Positions 1 to 8,675 are shown, counted from the first letter of the stretch. The stretch is DNA of 64,000 bases from Actinoplanes sp. L3-i22 (GCF_019704555.1 NZ_AP024745.1:9370501-9434500), one strand, 5' to 3'. The notes: a model not told the origin generated them from the letters alone. Numbers and translations: made by a program.

Positions 1-1115
1 GAGGTCGCCGCGCTGTTCCAGAAGGCCGCTCCGGAGAGCCGGGAGTCCAGGCCCTGGTACATGGCACGGACCATCCACGGCGTACGGGAGTTGCTCATGG
101 CATTGCCGAACTCGGACACGAAGCCCGTGGTGCCGAGGCTGACCGCGCGGTCGCGGATGCGGTTCATGGCCGAGGAGTAGGTGCCGTCCCCGGCCGCGGT
201 CGGGTCGATGGTGATCCGAGCGCCGTCGTAGTAGTGGCTGTTGAAGACGTACCGGCTGCCCAGCGCCGGGATCGTGGTGAGGCCGCCGGCCTCGCCGAAC
301 GTGGTGTTCCAGAAGACCAGCGGCTCGGCGTAGAGCGGGAGCGCGGACCACCCCGCGCTGTCCATCGTGGCGCGGAACCGCTGGTAGAAGGGCAGCAGGT
401 AGCTCTGCTCCCAGGTGGTGCCGGCCGCGCCGTCGAGGCCGCCGTCGAACGGCTCGTTGAACGGGTCGACGCCGAGCATCATGCCCTTGGGCAGCGCGTC
501 GCCGAGGTAGGTCAGCGCCGCGGCCGCCTGGGTGAGGTAGGCGTCCTGCACCCCGTAGGTGTTGTGCCAGAAGTCGTACGCGGCTTTCCGGACGGCGTTG
601 TTGGTCAGCATGTTCTGACCCCAGAGCACGCAGATCCCGCACGACTCGGCCGGATAGCTCCCCTTGTCGATCACCCACTTCGGCGCGCCGTCGCCGGTGT
701 ACCAGCTGCCGGTGTTGAAGAGGTAGGACGCGTAGAGGTCCTGGTGGTAGTCGAGCAGCACGTGGATGCCGCGGTCGGTGAACTGCTTGATCTGCGCGGC
801 CGCCCGGCCGAGGTAGGCGGTGTCGATCGTGTTCGCGGCCGGCTGGACGCCTTCCCAGCTGATCAGGAACCGGATCGCGTTGGCGCCGGTCTGCTCGCGC
901 ATCGCGGCGGCCGAGGCGGCCGCGTCGGCGGTGCTCCGGAACGGCAGCAGGCCGCTCTCGTGGAGTTTGGTGCTGCCGGAGACGTTGAAACCACGGAAGG
1001 TGAGCTCGCGGCCGTACGCGTCGGTGAACCCGTTGTCGGCGGCGAGCGCGGGCTGCGGCACGGCGACCGCGAACCCCAGGAGCATCAGCACAAGCAACCA
1101 TCGCGCGTGCACCAT
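1..1115 (-). CDS. Secreted GH5 glycosidase, endoglycoceramidase-like (3' end beyond window)
   Basis: Reading on the minus strand from an ATG at 1115 gives about 371 residues, and the gene runs off the left edge. Residues 1-26 look like a Sec signal peptide ending ALA-A. The mature part is a GH5-type (beta/alpha)8 glycosidase: RGFNVSG near the start, then LLDYHQDLYA, then the acid/base glutamate in DPFNEPF, then the nucleophile glutamate in FVSEFG. The HQDLY pattern is typical of endoglycoceramidase-like GH5 members, so glycolipid or another glycoside is as likely a substrate as cellulose. A C-terminal binding domain could lie outside the window. Upstream DNA is locally AT-rich and I see no clear Shine-Dalgarno. 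Family call is firm; the substrate is not. Confidence 0.85.
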   Translation of the reverse strand, partial: MVHARWLLVLMLLGFAVAVPQPALAADNGFTDAYGRELTFRGFNVSGSTKLHESGLLPFRSTADAAASAAAMREQTGANAIRFLISWEGVQPAANTIDTAYLGRAAAQIKQFTDRGIHVLLDYHQDLYASYLFNTGSWYTGDGAPKWVIDKGSYPAESCGICVLWGQNMLTNNAVRKAAYDFWHNTYGVQDAYLTQAAAALTYLGDALPKGMMLGVDPFNEPFDGGLDGAAGTTWEQSYLLPFYQRFRATMDSAGWSALPLYAEPLVFWNTTFGEAGGLTTIPALGSRYVFNSHYYDGARITIDPTAAGDGTYSSAMNRIRDRAVSLGTTGFVSEFGNAMSNSRTPWMVRAMYQGLDSRLSGAAFWNSAAT

Positions 1116-1203
1116 GTATCGAAGTTAATGAATTTTTAAGGTTTGGCAAAGGACCCGAATTCGCAGGACCCGGCGCGGAGCGTGACGAACGGCGCCGTGC
1201 CGG

Positions 1204-1971
1204 TCATGGGTGCTGGCTGCTGACCGAGATCACCTCGCCGGTGAGGTAGGACGCGTAGTCGCTGGCCAGGAACGCCACCACGGTCGCCACCTCCCACGGC
1301 TGCGCGGCGCGGCCGAACGCCTCGCGCGCGGCGAGCCCGGCCAGCTCCGGCTCACTCATCACCTTGCTCAGGAAGGGGTGCGTGGCGAGGCTGGGCGCCA
1401 CCGCGTTGACCCGGATGCCGTGCGCGGCCACGTCGAGCGCGGCGCACCGGGTGAACGCCATCACCCCCGCCTTCGCCGCCGCGTAGTGCGCCTGCCCCGC
1501 CTGCGCGCGCCAGCCGAGCACGGAGGCGTTGTTGATCACCGTGCCCCCGCCGCCCTGCGCGATCATCTGCCGCAGCGCGGCCCGGGTGCAGCGGAAAGTG
1601 CCGGTCAGGGTGACGTCGACGACCTGTGCCCACTCGTCGTCGGTCATCTCGCTGACCGCTCTCGCACCGCCCAGCCCGGCATTGTTGATCATGACGTCCA
1701 GCCGCCCGAACCTCCCGGCCGCGCCGCTCACCAGCGTCCGCACGGCGCCGTCGTCGGTCACGTCACAAGGCAGGGTCCAAACCATCTGCGCGTACGTCTT
1801 CGTCAGGCGCTCGTGCGCCTCGGCCAATCGCCGCTCGTGACGGTCGCTGAGCACCACACGGGCCCCCTCGGCGAGACAGCGCTCGGCGATCGCGGCGCCG
1901 ATCCCCGTCCCGGCGGCCGCGGTCACCACCACGACCTTGCCGGTCAGCAGGTCGTGCCCGCCCGGCATCAT
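1204..1971 (-). CDS. ipdF: Short-chain dehydrogenase, IpdF-like (steroid ring C/D catabolism)
   Basis: A 255-residue classical SDR. It has the dinucleotide-binding TAAAGTGIG (residues 17-25), NNAG (96-99), catalytic Ser150, and Tyr163/Lys167 in YAAAK. The start overlaps the stop of the upstream acyl-CoA dehydrogenase gene as ATGATG, so the two are translationally coupled. In mycobacteria ipdF lies next to fadE30 and fadD3 in the KstR2 regulon, and its product acts on the hydroxyl/keto group of the HIP-CoA-derived ring C/D intermediate. The same order here supports the name. By sequence alone it is only an NAD(P)-dependent SDR; the ortholog call rests on context. Confidence 0.78.
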   Translation of the reverse strand: MMPGGHDLLTGKVVVVTAAAGTGIGAAIAERCLAEGARVVLSDRHERRLAEAHERLTKTYAQMVWTLPCDVTDDGAVRTLVSGAAGRFGRLDVMINNAGLGGARAVSEMTDDEWAQVVDVTLTGTFRCTRAALRQMIAQGGGGTVINNASVLGWRAQAGQAHYAAAKAGVMAFTRCAALDVAAHGIRVNAVAPSLATHPFLSKVMSEPELAGLAAREAFGRAAQPWEVATVVAFLASDYASYLTGEVISVSSQHP

Positions 1972-3128
1972 CGGCGGTCCTGGCGGGGCAGGCCGAGGAC
2001 CCGCTCGGCGAGGATGCCGCGCTGGATCTCGCTGGAGCCCCCGTAGATCGTGTCGGCCCGGCTGAACAGGAACAGCCGCCGCCAGCGGTCGACCTCCCCG
2101 TCCCCGTCCACGACCGACGCCACCCCGGCCGGGCCGAGGACGGTCATGGCGAGCTCGCCGAGCCCCTGCCGCCAGCGCGACCAGAGCAGCTTGATGACCG
2201 TGGCGGTGCCCGTCGCGGGCGGCGCCGACAGCAGCCGCAGGGTGTGCGCCCGCAGCACCGTCAGGTCGATCCACGCCCTGGTCAGCCGCTCGCGCACGCC
2301 CGGGTCGGCGCTCGCGCCGGTGCGCCGGGCCAGCGCGACGAGATCGTCCAGGTCGCGCTGGAAGCCGACCTGCTGACCGACGGTGGCCGCGCCGCGCTCG
2401 AACCCGAGCGTCGCCATCGCCACCCGCCAGCCCTGGCCGGGCTCGCCGACGACCAGGTCCCGCTCGGTGCGGGCACCGTCGAAGAAGACCTCGTTGAACT
2501 CGCTGTCGCCGGTGAGCTGGCGGATCGGGCGGACCGTGACACCGCTCTGGCGCATCGGCACCAGCAGGTAGGACAGGCCGGCATGCCGGGACGCGCCCGC
2601 CGGGACCGGGGCGGTGCGGGCCAGCACGAAGCACCAGTCGGCCACGTGCGCCAGCGACGTCCACACCTTCTGCCCGGTGAGCACCCAGCAGTCGCCGTCG
2701 AGCTCGGCGCGGGTGGCGACGGCGGCCAGGTCGGAGCCGGCGCCGGGCTCGGAGTAGCCCTGGCACCACAGCTCGGTGGCCGCGGCGATGCCGGGCAGGA
2801 ACCGCTCCCGCTGCCGGGCGGTGCCGTGCTCCATGAGGGTCGGGCCGACCATCGTGACGCCGATGTGGTCGACCCGGCCGGGGGCGCCGGCCCTGGCGAA
2901 CTCCTCGTGGAAGATGACCTGGCGCTCCAGGGAGGCACCCCGCCCGCCGTGCTCGACCGGCCAGGCCAGGGTGCTCCACCCGGCCGCGGCCAGCCGGCGG
3001 GTGAAGGCGAGACGTTTCTCGAAGGCCTCGCTCTCCCGCCCGGCGCCACCCGCGCCGCGCAGGTCGTCGGTCACGTTCGCGGCGAGCCAGTCCCGGATCT
3101 CGCGCCTGAACTCCTGGTCGTCCTCCAC
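1968..3128 (-). CDS. fadE30: Acyl-CoA dehydrogenase, FadE30-like
   Basis: A 386-residue flavin-dependent acyl-CoA dehydrogenase. It shows YSEPGAGSDLA for FAD and substrate binding, the mid-domain GQKVWTS, and the C-terminal YGGSSEIQRG signature. Length matches mycobacterial FadE30. That enzyme introduces a double bond into the CoA thioester of the ring C/D propionate during steroid breakdown. It is the first gene of the leftward arm of a divergent pair with fadD3; the KstR2 operator lies 36 bp upstream of its ATG. The SDR gene follows with a stop-start overlap. Family is certain; the ortholog label relies on neighbours and operator. Confidence 0.82.
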   Translation of the reverse strand: MEDDQEFRREIRDWLAANVTDDLRGAGGAGRESEAFEKRLAFTRRLAAAGWSTLAWPVEHGGRGASLERQVIFHEEFARAGAPGRVDHIGVTMVGPTLMEHGTARQRERFLPGIAAATELWCQGYSEPGAGSDLAAVATRAELDGDCWVLTGQKVWTSLAHVADWCFVLARTAPVPAGASRHAGLSYLLVPMRQSGVTVRPIRQLTGDSEFNEVFFDGARTERDLVVGEPGQGWRVAMATLGFERGAATVGQQVGFQRDLDDLVALARRTGASADPGVRERLTRAWIDLTVLRAHTLRLLSAPPATGTATVIKLLWSRWRQGLGELAMTVLGPAGVASVVDGDGEVDRWRRLFLFSRADTIYGGSSEIQRGILAERVLGLPRQDRR

Positions 3129-3163
3129 TGGTCTGCCTCCCGCTCCGCGCGTACGCTCACCCT

Positions 3164-3177
3164 ACCAAGCACTTGCT
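3164..3177. promoter_or_regulatory. KstR2 operator in the divergent fadE30/fadD3 promoter
   Basis: The 14 bases ACCAAGCACTTGCT match the published KstR2 palindrome AnCAAGnnCTTGnT at every defined position. The site lies between two divergent starts (3128 minus, 3224 plus), where a TetR-type repressor could control both arms. KstR2 is known to be released by HIP-CoA, the product of FadD3. No kstR2 gene is in this window. Confidence 0.9.
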
Positions 3178-3223
3178 TGGGTGACCATGTCCGGCAGAGT
3201 GACCATGGCCGTCAGGAGGTGCG

Positions 3224-4699
3224 GTGACCTCGACGATCCCGGCAGCCCTGGCCCGCGCTGCCGCGTGCTTCGGCCCCCGATACGAACACCTGCTCGCCGA
3301 GGCGCGGCGGGTGGCCCGGGCGCTGATCGCCGGCGGGCTGCGACCCGGTGACCGGCTCGCGCTGTGGGCGCCCAACTCGGCGGAGTGGGTGCAGACCGCG
3401 CTCGGAGTCGCCTGGGCCGGCGGCACGCTGGTGCCGGTCAACACCCGGTTCACCGCCGTCGAGGCGCTCGACATCATCGAGCGCAGCCACGCCCGCGGCC
3501 TGGTCGTCGTCGGCCCGTTCCGCGGCGCCGACCGCCTGGCCGGCCTGCGCGCGACCGGCGCCACGCTCCCCGGCCTGATCGTGTCGATCCCCGGCGGGTG
3601 GGCCGATTTCCTGGCCTCGGGGGACGCGGTGCCGGCGAGCGAGGCCGACGCCCGCGCGGAGGCGGTCACGCCGGACGACGTCGCCGACATCCTGTTCACC
3701 TCGGGCACGACCGGGCGCAGCAAGGGTGTGATGAGCGCGCACCGGCAGTCGCTGGCCGTCGCCGAGGCCTGGGCCGGGATCGCCGGGCTCGGTCCCGGCG
3801 ACCGCTATCTGGTGGTCAACCCGTTCTTCAACAGCTTCGGCCTCAAGGCCGGCATCCTGGCCTGCCTGGTCAGCGGGGCCGCGATCGTGCCGGAGCCGGT
3901 GTTCGACGTGTCGCGCACCATGAAGGTGATCGGCGACCAGCGGATCACCGTGCTGCCCGGGCCGCCCACCCTCTACACCAGCCTGATGGACCATCCCGAG
4001 GCCGGCCGGCACGACCTGTCCAGCCTGCGCCTGGCGGTGACCGGAGCCGCGGTCGTGCCGCCCGCGCTGGTCGAGCGGATGCGCAAGGAGCTGGGCGCCG
4101 AGGTGCTCACCGCGTACGGGTTGACCGAGGCGGTGGTGGCCACCATGTGCCGGCCCGGCGACGACGCCCGGACCGTGGCCGAGACCTGCGGGCGGGCCGC
4201 GGCCGGCTTCGAGGTCCGGATCGCCGGCCTGGACCACGAGGTGCTGCTGCGCGGGCCGAACACGATGCTCGGTTACCTCGACGACCCGCGGGCCACCGCC
4301 GGGGCGATCGACGCCGAGGGCTGGCTGCACACCGGCGACGTCGGCCGGCTCGACGAGCGTGGCTACCTGACCATCACCGACCGGCTCAAGGACATGTACA
4401 TCTGCGGCGGCTTCAACGTCTACCCGGCCGAGGTGGAGCGCACCCTGGCCCGGCTGCCACAGGTCGCCGAGTCCGCCGTGATCGGGGTGCCGGATCAGCG
4501 GCTCGGCGAGGTCGGCAGGGCGTACGTGGTGTGCCGCCCCGGCCAGTCGCTCACCGCGCCCGAGGTGATCGACTTCTGCCGGGGACGTCTCGCCGGCTAC
4601 AAGGTGCCGCGAGGTGTCGTGCTGCGGGACGAGCTGCCGCACAACGCCTCGGGCAAAGTCCTCAAATACCTGCTGCGCGCGGAGGCGGGCGATGACTGA
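3224..4699 (+). CDS. fadD3: HIP-CoA ligase FadD3-like acyl-CoA synthetase
   Basis: A 491-residue adenylate-forming ligase starting at GTG 3224 behind AGGAGG (3214-3219). It has the ATP P-loop FTSGTTGRSKG, the YGLTE adenylate motif, the TGDVG motif and the C-terminal catalytic Lys in NASGKVLKYLLR. FadD3 activates the perhydroindanedione propionate (HIP) left after steroid rings A and B are removed, and so starts ring C/D degradation. The neighbouring KstR2 operator and the ipdF/fadE30 and fadE31-33 neighbours give the assignment. The stop overlaps the next gene by 8 bp. A generic fatty acyl-CoA ligase is the alternative, but context argues against it. Confidence 0.86.
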   Translation: MTSTIPAALARAAACFGPRYEHLLAEARRVARALIAGGLRPGDRLALWAPNSAEWVQTALGVAWAGGTLVPVNTRFTAVEALDIIERSHARGLVVVGPFRGADRLAGLRATGATLPGLIVSIPGGWADFLASGDAVPASEADARAEAVTPDDVADILFTSGTTGRSKGVMSAHRQSLAVAEAWAGIAGLGPGDRYLVVNPFFNSFGLKAGILACLVSGAAIVPEPVFDVSRTMKVIGDQRITVLPGPPTLYTSLMDHPEAGRHDLSSLRLAVTGAAVVPPALVERMRKELGAEVLTAYGLTEAVVATMCRPGDDARTVAETCGRAAAGFEVRIAGLDHEVLLRGPNTMLGYLDDPRATAGAIDAEGWLHTGDVGRLDERGYLTITDRLKDMYICGGFNVYPAEVERTLARLPQVAESAVIGVPDQRLGEVGRAYVVCRPGQSLTAPEVIDFCRGRLAGYKVPRGVVLRDELPHNASGKVLKYLLRAEAGDD

Positions 4700-5519
4700 C
4701 GAGGTGCTCTACGAACGCCGGGGCGTGGTCGCGGTCGTGACGATGAACCGGCCGCGCTACCGCAACGCGCAGAACAGCGCGATGACGTACGCGCTGGACT
4801 CCGCCTTCGCCCGTGCCGTCGACGACCGTGAGGTGCGGGTGATCGTGCTGGCCGGAGCGGGTGAGCACTTCTCGGCCGGCCACGACATCGGCACCCCGGA
4901 ACGGGACGCGGACACGTCGTTCCCGCGCCGGGCCGCGCTCTGGTGGGACCACACCGACCGCGACGGAGCCGATCGGCGTTACGCCCGCGAGACGGAGGTC
5001 TACCTGAGCATGTGCCGGCGGTGGCGGGAGATCCCGAAACCGGCCGTCGCCATGGTGCAGGGCGCGTGCATCGCCGGCGGCATGATGCTGGCCTGGGTGT
5101 GCGACCTGATCGTCGCGTCCGAGGACGCGTTCTTCGCCGATCCGGTGCTGCGGATGGGCATCCCCGGGGTGGAGTATTTCGCGCATCCGTGGGCGCTCGG
5201 GCCGCGCTTCGCCCGGGAGGTGCTGTTCACCGGCGACCGCTTCACGGCCCAGCGGGCGTACGAGATAGGCATGGTCCACCGCGTGGTCCCGCGCGCCGAG
5301 TTGGCGGCGGCGGTGACCGCGCTCGCCGAGCGGGTCGCGACGATGCCGCCGTTCGGCCTGGCACTGGCGAAACGCGCGCTGAACCAGTGCGAGGACCTGA
5401 TGGGCATGCGCGCCGGGATGGACGCGACCTTCGGCCTGCACCACCTCGCCCACGCCCACAACGCCGAGGCCACCGGCGACCCCCTGGCCGGTCTGGATCC
5501 GAAGGCCATGAAGCGGTGA
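4692..5519 (+). CDS. Enoyl-CoA hydratase/isomerase family protein
   Basis: A 275-residue crotonase-fold protein beginning at ATG 4692, 8 bp inside fadD3. It has the CoA/oxyanion segments FSAGHDIG and QGACIAGGMMLAW and the family C-terminal helices. The crotonase fold covers hydratases, isomerases and retro-Claisen hydrolases, so the reaction cannot be fixed from sequence. It is not obviously EchA20, the ring D hydrolase of mycobacteria, which sits elsewhere in that regulon and is shorter. Being embedded between fadD3 and fadE31 with overlaps on both sides, it very probably works on a ring C/D CoA intermediate. Confidence 0.8.
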   Translation: MTDEVLYERRGVVAVVTMNRPRYRNAQNSAMTYALDSAFARAVDDREVRVIVLAGAGEHFSAGHDIGTPERDADTSFPRRAALWWDHTDRDGADRRYARETEVYLSMCRRWREIPKPAVAMVQGACIAGGMMLAWVCDLIVASEDAFFADPVLRMGIPGVEYFAHPWALGPRFAREVLFTGDRFTAQRAYEIGMVHRVVPRAELAAAVTALAERVATMPPFGLALAKRALNQCEDLMGMRAGMDATFGLHHLAHAHNAEATGDPLAGLDPKAMKR

Positions 5520-6610
5520 ACCTCGACCTCCCGCCCGCCGCGCGAGTGTTCCGTGACGAGGTACGCGACTGGCTCGCCGCGAACGTCCCCGGCGGGCCGC
5601 TGCCGGGCCTGGACACCCCGGCCGGCGACGAGGCGCACCGGGCCTGGGAGCGCACGCTCGCCGGCGCCGGGCTGGCCGTGGTCTCCTGGCCACGGCGCTT
5701 CGGTGGCCGGGAGGTCCCGGCCCTGCAGGCGTTGCTGTTCGAGGAGGAGTACCACGCCGCCGGCGCACCCGCCCGGATCGGCCAGAACGGCCTGTTCCTA
5801 CTGGCCCCGACCCTCTTCGCGCACGGCACCCCGGCGCAGCGTGAACGGATCCTGCCGCCGATGGCCCGCGGCGAGCAGGTGTGGGCGCAGGCCTGGTCGG
5901 AGCCGGAGGCGGGCAGCGACCTGGCCGCGATCCGGTCCCGCGCGACGCGCGCCGACGGCGGCTGGCGGCTGTCCGGGCAGAAGACGTGGAGCTCGCGCGC
6001 GGCGATCGCCGACCGGGCGTTCGGCCTGTTCCGCAGCGACCCGTCGGCCGGGCGGCACCGGGGCCTGACCTACCTGATGTTCGACCTGCGCGCGCCCGGC
6101 GTGACCGTGCGGCCGATCCGGCAGCTCGGCGGGGAGGCCGGCTTCGCCGAGATCTTCCTGGACGACGTGTTCGTGCCGGACGAGGACGTGCTCGGCACGC
6201 CCGGTGACGGCTGGCGGGTGGCGATGAGCACCGCCGGGCACGAGCGTGGGGTGGGTCTGCGCAGCCCCGGCCGGTTCACGGCGGCGGCCCGGCGGCTGGT
6301 CGCCCGGTGGCAGGAGAGCGAGGACCCGGCGCTGCGGGACCGGGTGGCGGACGCGTGGATCGGCGCCCAGGCGTACCGGATGCACGCCTTCGCCGGGGCG
6401 CCCTGCTCCCCCAGCATCACCAAGCTGTTCTGGTCCGAGCTGGACGTGGCCCTGCACGAGACCGCCCTGGACCTGCTCGGGCCGCACGCCGAGACCGACC
6501 GCGCGTGGGCCGGCGGCTATCTGTTCGCGCTGGCCGGGCCGATCTACGCGGGCACGAACGAGATCCAGCGCGGCATCGTCGCCACCCGGGTGCTGGGGCT
6601 CCCCCGATGA
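5516..6610 (+). CDS. fadE31: Acyl-CoA dehydrogenase, FadE31-like
   Basis: A 364-residue acyl-CoA dehydrogenase starting at GTG 5516, with GTGA overlapping the stop of the hydratase gene. It carries WSEPEAGSDLA, GQKTWSS, GHERGVG and the C-terminal YAGTNEIQRG signature, so it looks like the FAD- and substrate-binding partner of a heteromeric enzyme. In mycobacteria fadE31, fadE32 and fadE33 are adjacent and members of this group form mixed tetramers acting on late steroid CoA esters. The next gene starts inside the stop codon, consistent with coupled subunit synthesis. The number is assigned by gene order. Confidence 0.75.
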   Translation: MNLDLPPAARVFRDEVRDWLAANVPGGPLPGLDTPAGDEAHRAWERTLAGAGLAVVSWPRRFGGREVPALQALLFEEEYHAAGAPARIGQNGLFLLAPTLFAHGTPAQRERILPPMARGEQVWAQAWSEPEAGSDLAAIRSRATRADGGWRLSGQKTWSSRAAIADRAFGLFRSDPSAGRHRGLTYLMFDLRAPGVTVRPIRQLGGEAGFAEIFLDDVFVPDEDVLGTPGDGWRVAMSTAGHERGVGLRSPGRFTAAARRLVARWQESEDPALRDRVADAWIGAQAYRMHAFAGAPCSPSITKLFWSELDVALHETALDLLGPHAETDRAWAGGYLFALAGPIYAGTNEIQRGIVATRVLGLPR

Positions 6611-7551
6611 TGCTCGTCCCGTCGCCCGAACAGGCCGGCTTCGCCGCCACGCTGCACGATCTGCTGTCGGCGACCGCGGACGACTCGCCACGCCCCGACC
6701 GGCGCCTCTGGTCACGGCTGGCCGAGATCGGAGTCACCGCGCTCGCCGTGCCCGCTGCCTGGGGCGGTCTCGACGCCGAGCCGGCCGACCTGGTCGTCGC
6801 CGCCGAGGAGCTCGGCCACCATGCGGTGCCCGGTCCGCTCGCCGAGACCCTCGCCGCCGTGCCCACCCTGCTGGCCGCCATGGACGAACCGGATCGATGG
6901 CTGCCCGGGCTGGCCGGCGGGACGATCGTGGGGACCCTCGCGGCACCGCCGTGGCTGCCCTACGCCGTGGACGCGGACGTCGCCGACGTGGTGCTGCTCG
7001 CCGATCGGGGCCGGGCCGGCCACGCCCGTACCGGCGCGGCTCTGGAGTCTTTGGACAGCAGCCGGCGGCTGTTCGAGGTGTCGCCCGCCGGGCCGCCGCG
7101 GATCTGCCCTGCGATCGGGCGAGCCCTGGATCTCGGCGCCCTGGTCTGCGCCGCACAACTGCTCGGGGCCGGGCGGGCACTGTTGGAGATGGCCGTGGCG
7201 CACGCCCGCACCCGGGTCCAGTTCGGCGGGCCGATCGGGCGGTTCCAGGCCGTGCGACATCGCCTTGCCGATGTCGCCGTGGGCCTGGAGCTCGCCCGGC
7301 CGCTGCTCTACACGGCCGCGGTGACCGTCACCGCCCGGGACGTCTCCGCCGCGAAGGTGGCCTGCGGCGACGCCGCGAACCGGGCCGCCCGGGCGGCGCT
7401 GCAGGTGCACGGCGCGATCGGCTACACCCGGGAGCACGGTCTCGGGCGCCGGCTGACGAAGGTACGGGCGCTGAGCCTGTCCTGGGGCACCCCGGCCGAC
7501 CACCGGGCACGACTGATGGCGGAGCTCGCCAAGGGGGACGCGTGGAACTGA
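6607..7551 (+). CDS. fadE32: Acyl-CoA dehydrogenase, FadE32-like subunit
   Basis: A 314-residue, shorter acyl-CoA dehydrogenase-family protein. ATG 6607 overlaps the fadE31 stop; a second ATG follows at 6610. The C-terminal half carries ARTRVQFGGPIGRFQAVRH and the QVHGAIGYTREH segment typical of the helical FAD-contacting domain, while the N-terminal region is divergent. Such short subunits usually pair with a longer one to form an alpha2beta2 steroid dehydrogenase. The gene overlaps fadE33 by 10 bp. The ortholog number comes from gene order, and which pairs assemble is unknown. Confidence 0.72.
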   Translation: MMLVPSPEQAGFAATLHDLLSATADDSPRPDRRLWSRLAEIGVTALAVPAAWGGLDAEPADLVVAAEELGHHAVPGPLAETLAAVPTLLAAMDEPDRWLPGLAGGTIVGTLAAPPWLPYAVDADVADVVLLADRGRAGHARTGAALESLDSSRRLFEVSPAGPPRICPAIGRALDLGALVCAAQLLGAGRALLEMAVAHARTRVQFGGPIGRFQAVRHRLADVAVGLELARPLLYTAAVTVTARDVSAAKVACGDAANRAARAALQVHGAIGYTREHGLGRRLTKVRALSLSWGTPADHRARLMAELAKGDAWN

Positions 7552-8459
7552 CCGCCGACCATCGTGCGCTACGCGACTCGGTACGAGGCCTGGTCGCGGC
7601 CCGGCCCGAGCCGTTGTGGCCGCGGTTGTGCAAGGAGATCGGGGTGGCCGGCCTCGCCACCGACGCCACCCTCCTGGAGTGCCAGGTGGTGCTCGCCGAG
7701 CTGGCCCGGCAGCTCACCCCGTCACCGATGCTGGGCAGCGCGGTGCTGGCCACCCAGGCGCTGCTGCGGGTCGGCGCGACCGGCCTGCTGCCGTCGCTGA
7801 GCGCCGGGGATCGCGTCGCCGCCCTGGTCCTGCACGGCGATCGGGTGCTGGACGCCGCGTCGGCCGACGTCCTGCTGAGGGCCGACGGGGACGACCTGTT
7901 CGAGGTCACCGGCTTCACCGTGCGGCCGTGCGACCTGCTCGACCCGACCCGGCCGCTGGCCGTGGTGAGCCACTCCGGCGCTCCGGCCCGGCGACTGGGC
8001 AGCGCGCCCGGCCTGTCGGCCTGGCTTCGCGATCTGGCCTGCGTGGCGTTGAGCGCCGAGCAGGTGGGGGCGGCGTCGCGCGCCTTCGAGTTGACCCACT
8101 CCTATGTGCGGCAGCGGGTTCAGTTCGGGCGGCCGATCGGGTCGTTCCAGGTGATCCAGCATCGGCTGGCCGAGGCGTACCTCCGCCTGGAAACCGCGAC
8201 CACCGCGTCCTGGACCGCCGCCGAGGCCCTGGTGGCGGACTCGCCCGACGCTCCGGCGCTGGCCGCGATGGCCAAGGTGCACTGCTCGGAGGCGTTGCAG
8301 GCGATCGTGGGCGAGATGGTGCAGATGCACGGCGGCATAGCGATCACGTGGGAGCACGACGCCCACCGCTACCTGCGCCGCGCCTACGCCGACGCGCAGC
8401 TCTTCGGCGCCCCGGCCGACCACCTCAACCGTCTCGCCGCGACCCTGCTGCCCACATGA
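7542..8459 (+). CDS. fadE33: Acyl-CoA dehydrogenase, FadE33-like subunit
   Basis: A 305-residue acyl-CoA dehydrogenase-family subunit. The GTG at 7542 lies behind AGGGGGA and inside the end of fadE32. It has VRQRVQFGRPIGSFQVIQHR and QMHGGIAITWEHDAHRY, the latter matching the CoA/FAD C-terminal domain. It is the last gene of the rightward KstR2 arm. Together with the 364- and 314-residue neighbours it recreates the mycobacterial fadE31-32-33 trio, some members of which form heterotetrameric dehydrogenases for late ring C/D intermediates. Confidence 0.74.
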   Translation: MELTADHRALRDSVRGLVAARPEPLWPRLCKEIGVAGLATDATLLECQVVLAELARQLTPSPMLGSAVLATQALLRVGATGLLPSLSAGDRVAALVLHGDRVLDAASADVLLRADGDDLFEVTGFTVRPCDLLDPTRPLAVVSHSGAPARRLGSAPGLSAWLRDLACVALSAEQVGAASRAFELTHSYVRQRVQFGRPIGSFQVIQHRLAEAYLRLETATTASWTAAEALVADSPDAPALAAMAKVHCSEALQAIVGEMVQMHGGIAITWEHDAHRYLRRAYADAQLFGAPADHLNRLAATLLPT

Positions 8460-8558
8460 GCGAGCTTGCGAGCGAATCGCGACCGCCCACAGCCCGGCGA
8501 ACACCAGCAGGAACACCGCGCCCGCGAAGATCGGATACGAATCCAGGAAGCCGCTCAC
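8460..8558 (-). other. Possible remnant of a small membrane protein gene
   Basis: Minus-strand reading from ATG 8558 gives about 33 residues with one clear hydrophobic segment (IFAGAVFLLVFAGLWAVAI) followed by IRSQARS, and with GC-rich third positions. The frame then runs without a stop into the antisense of fadE33, so no intact gene end is visible. The DNA at the junction carries GAGCGAGCTTGCGAGC. It may be a truncated gene or chance. Confidence 0.22.
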
Positions 8559-8640
8559 CGCGCGCGCCGGGGGATGCGTGAGATCGCGGCGGCACGCGCC
8601 GAGGCCCTGTCCACGGTCTGGCTGCGCAGCATCTACGGCA

Positions 8641-8675
8641 CCGCGTAGCGCGCCCCGGGCCGATCGCTACCGCGG
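8641..8675. terminator. Hairpin between convergent fadE33 and 97-aa gene
   Basis: CCGCGTAGCG at 8641 pairs with CGCTACCGCGG at 8665-8675 with one bulged base and a 14-base loop. It lies between convergent genes and covers the stop of the leftward gene. There is no U-tract, as is common in actinobacteria. Confidence 0.35.

Noticed and set aside
4692..5519. EchA20 ring D hydrolase
   Set aside because: Length and gene position do not match, and I cannot point to EchA20-specific residues. Left as a general crotonase.
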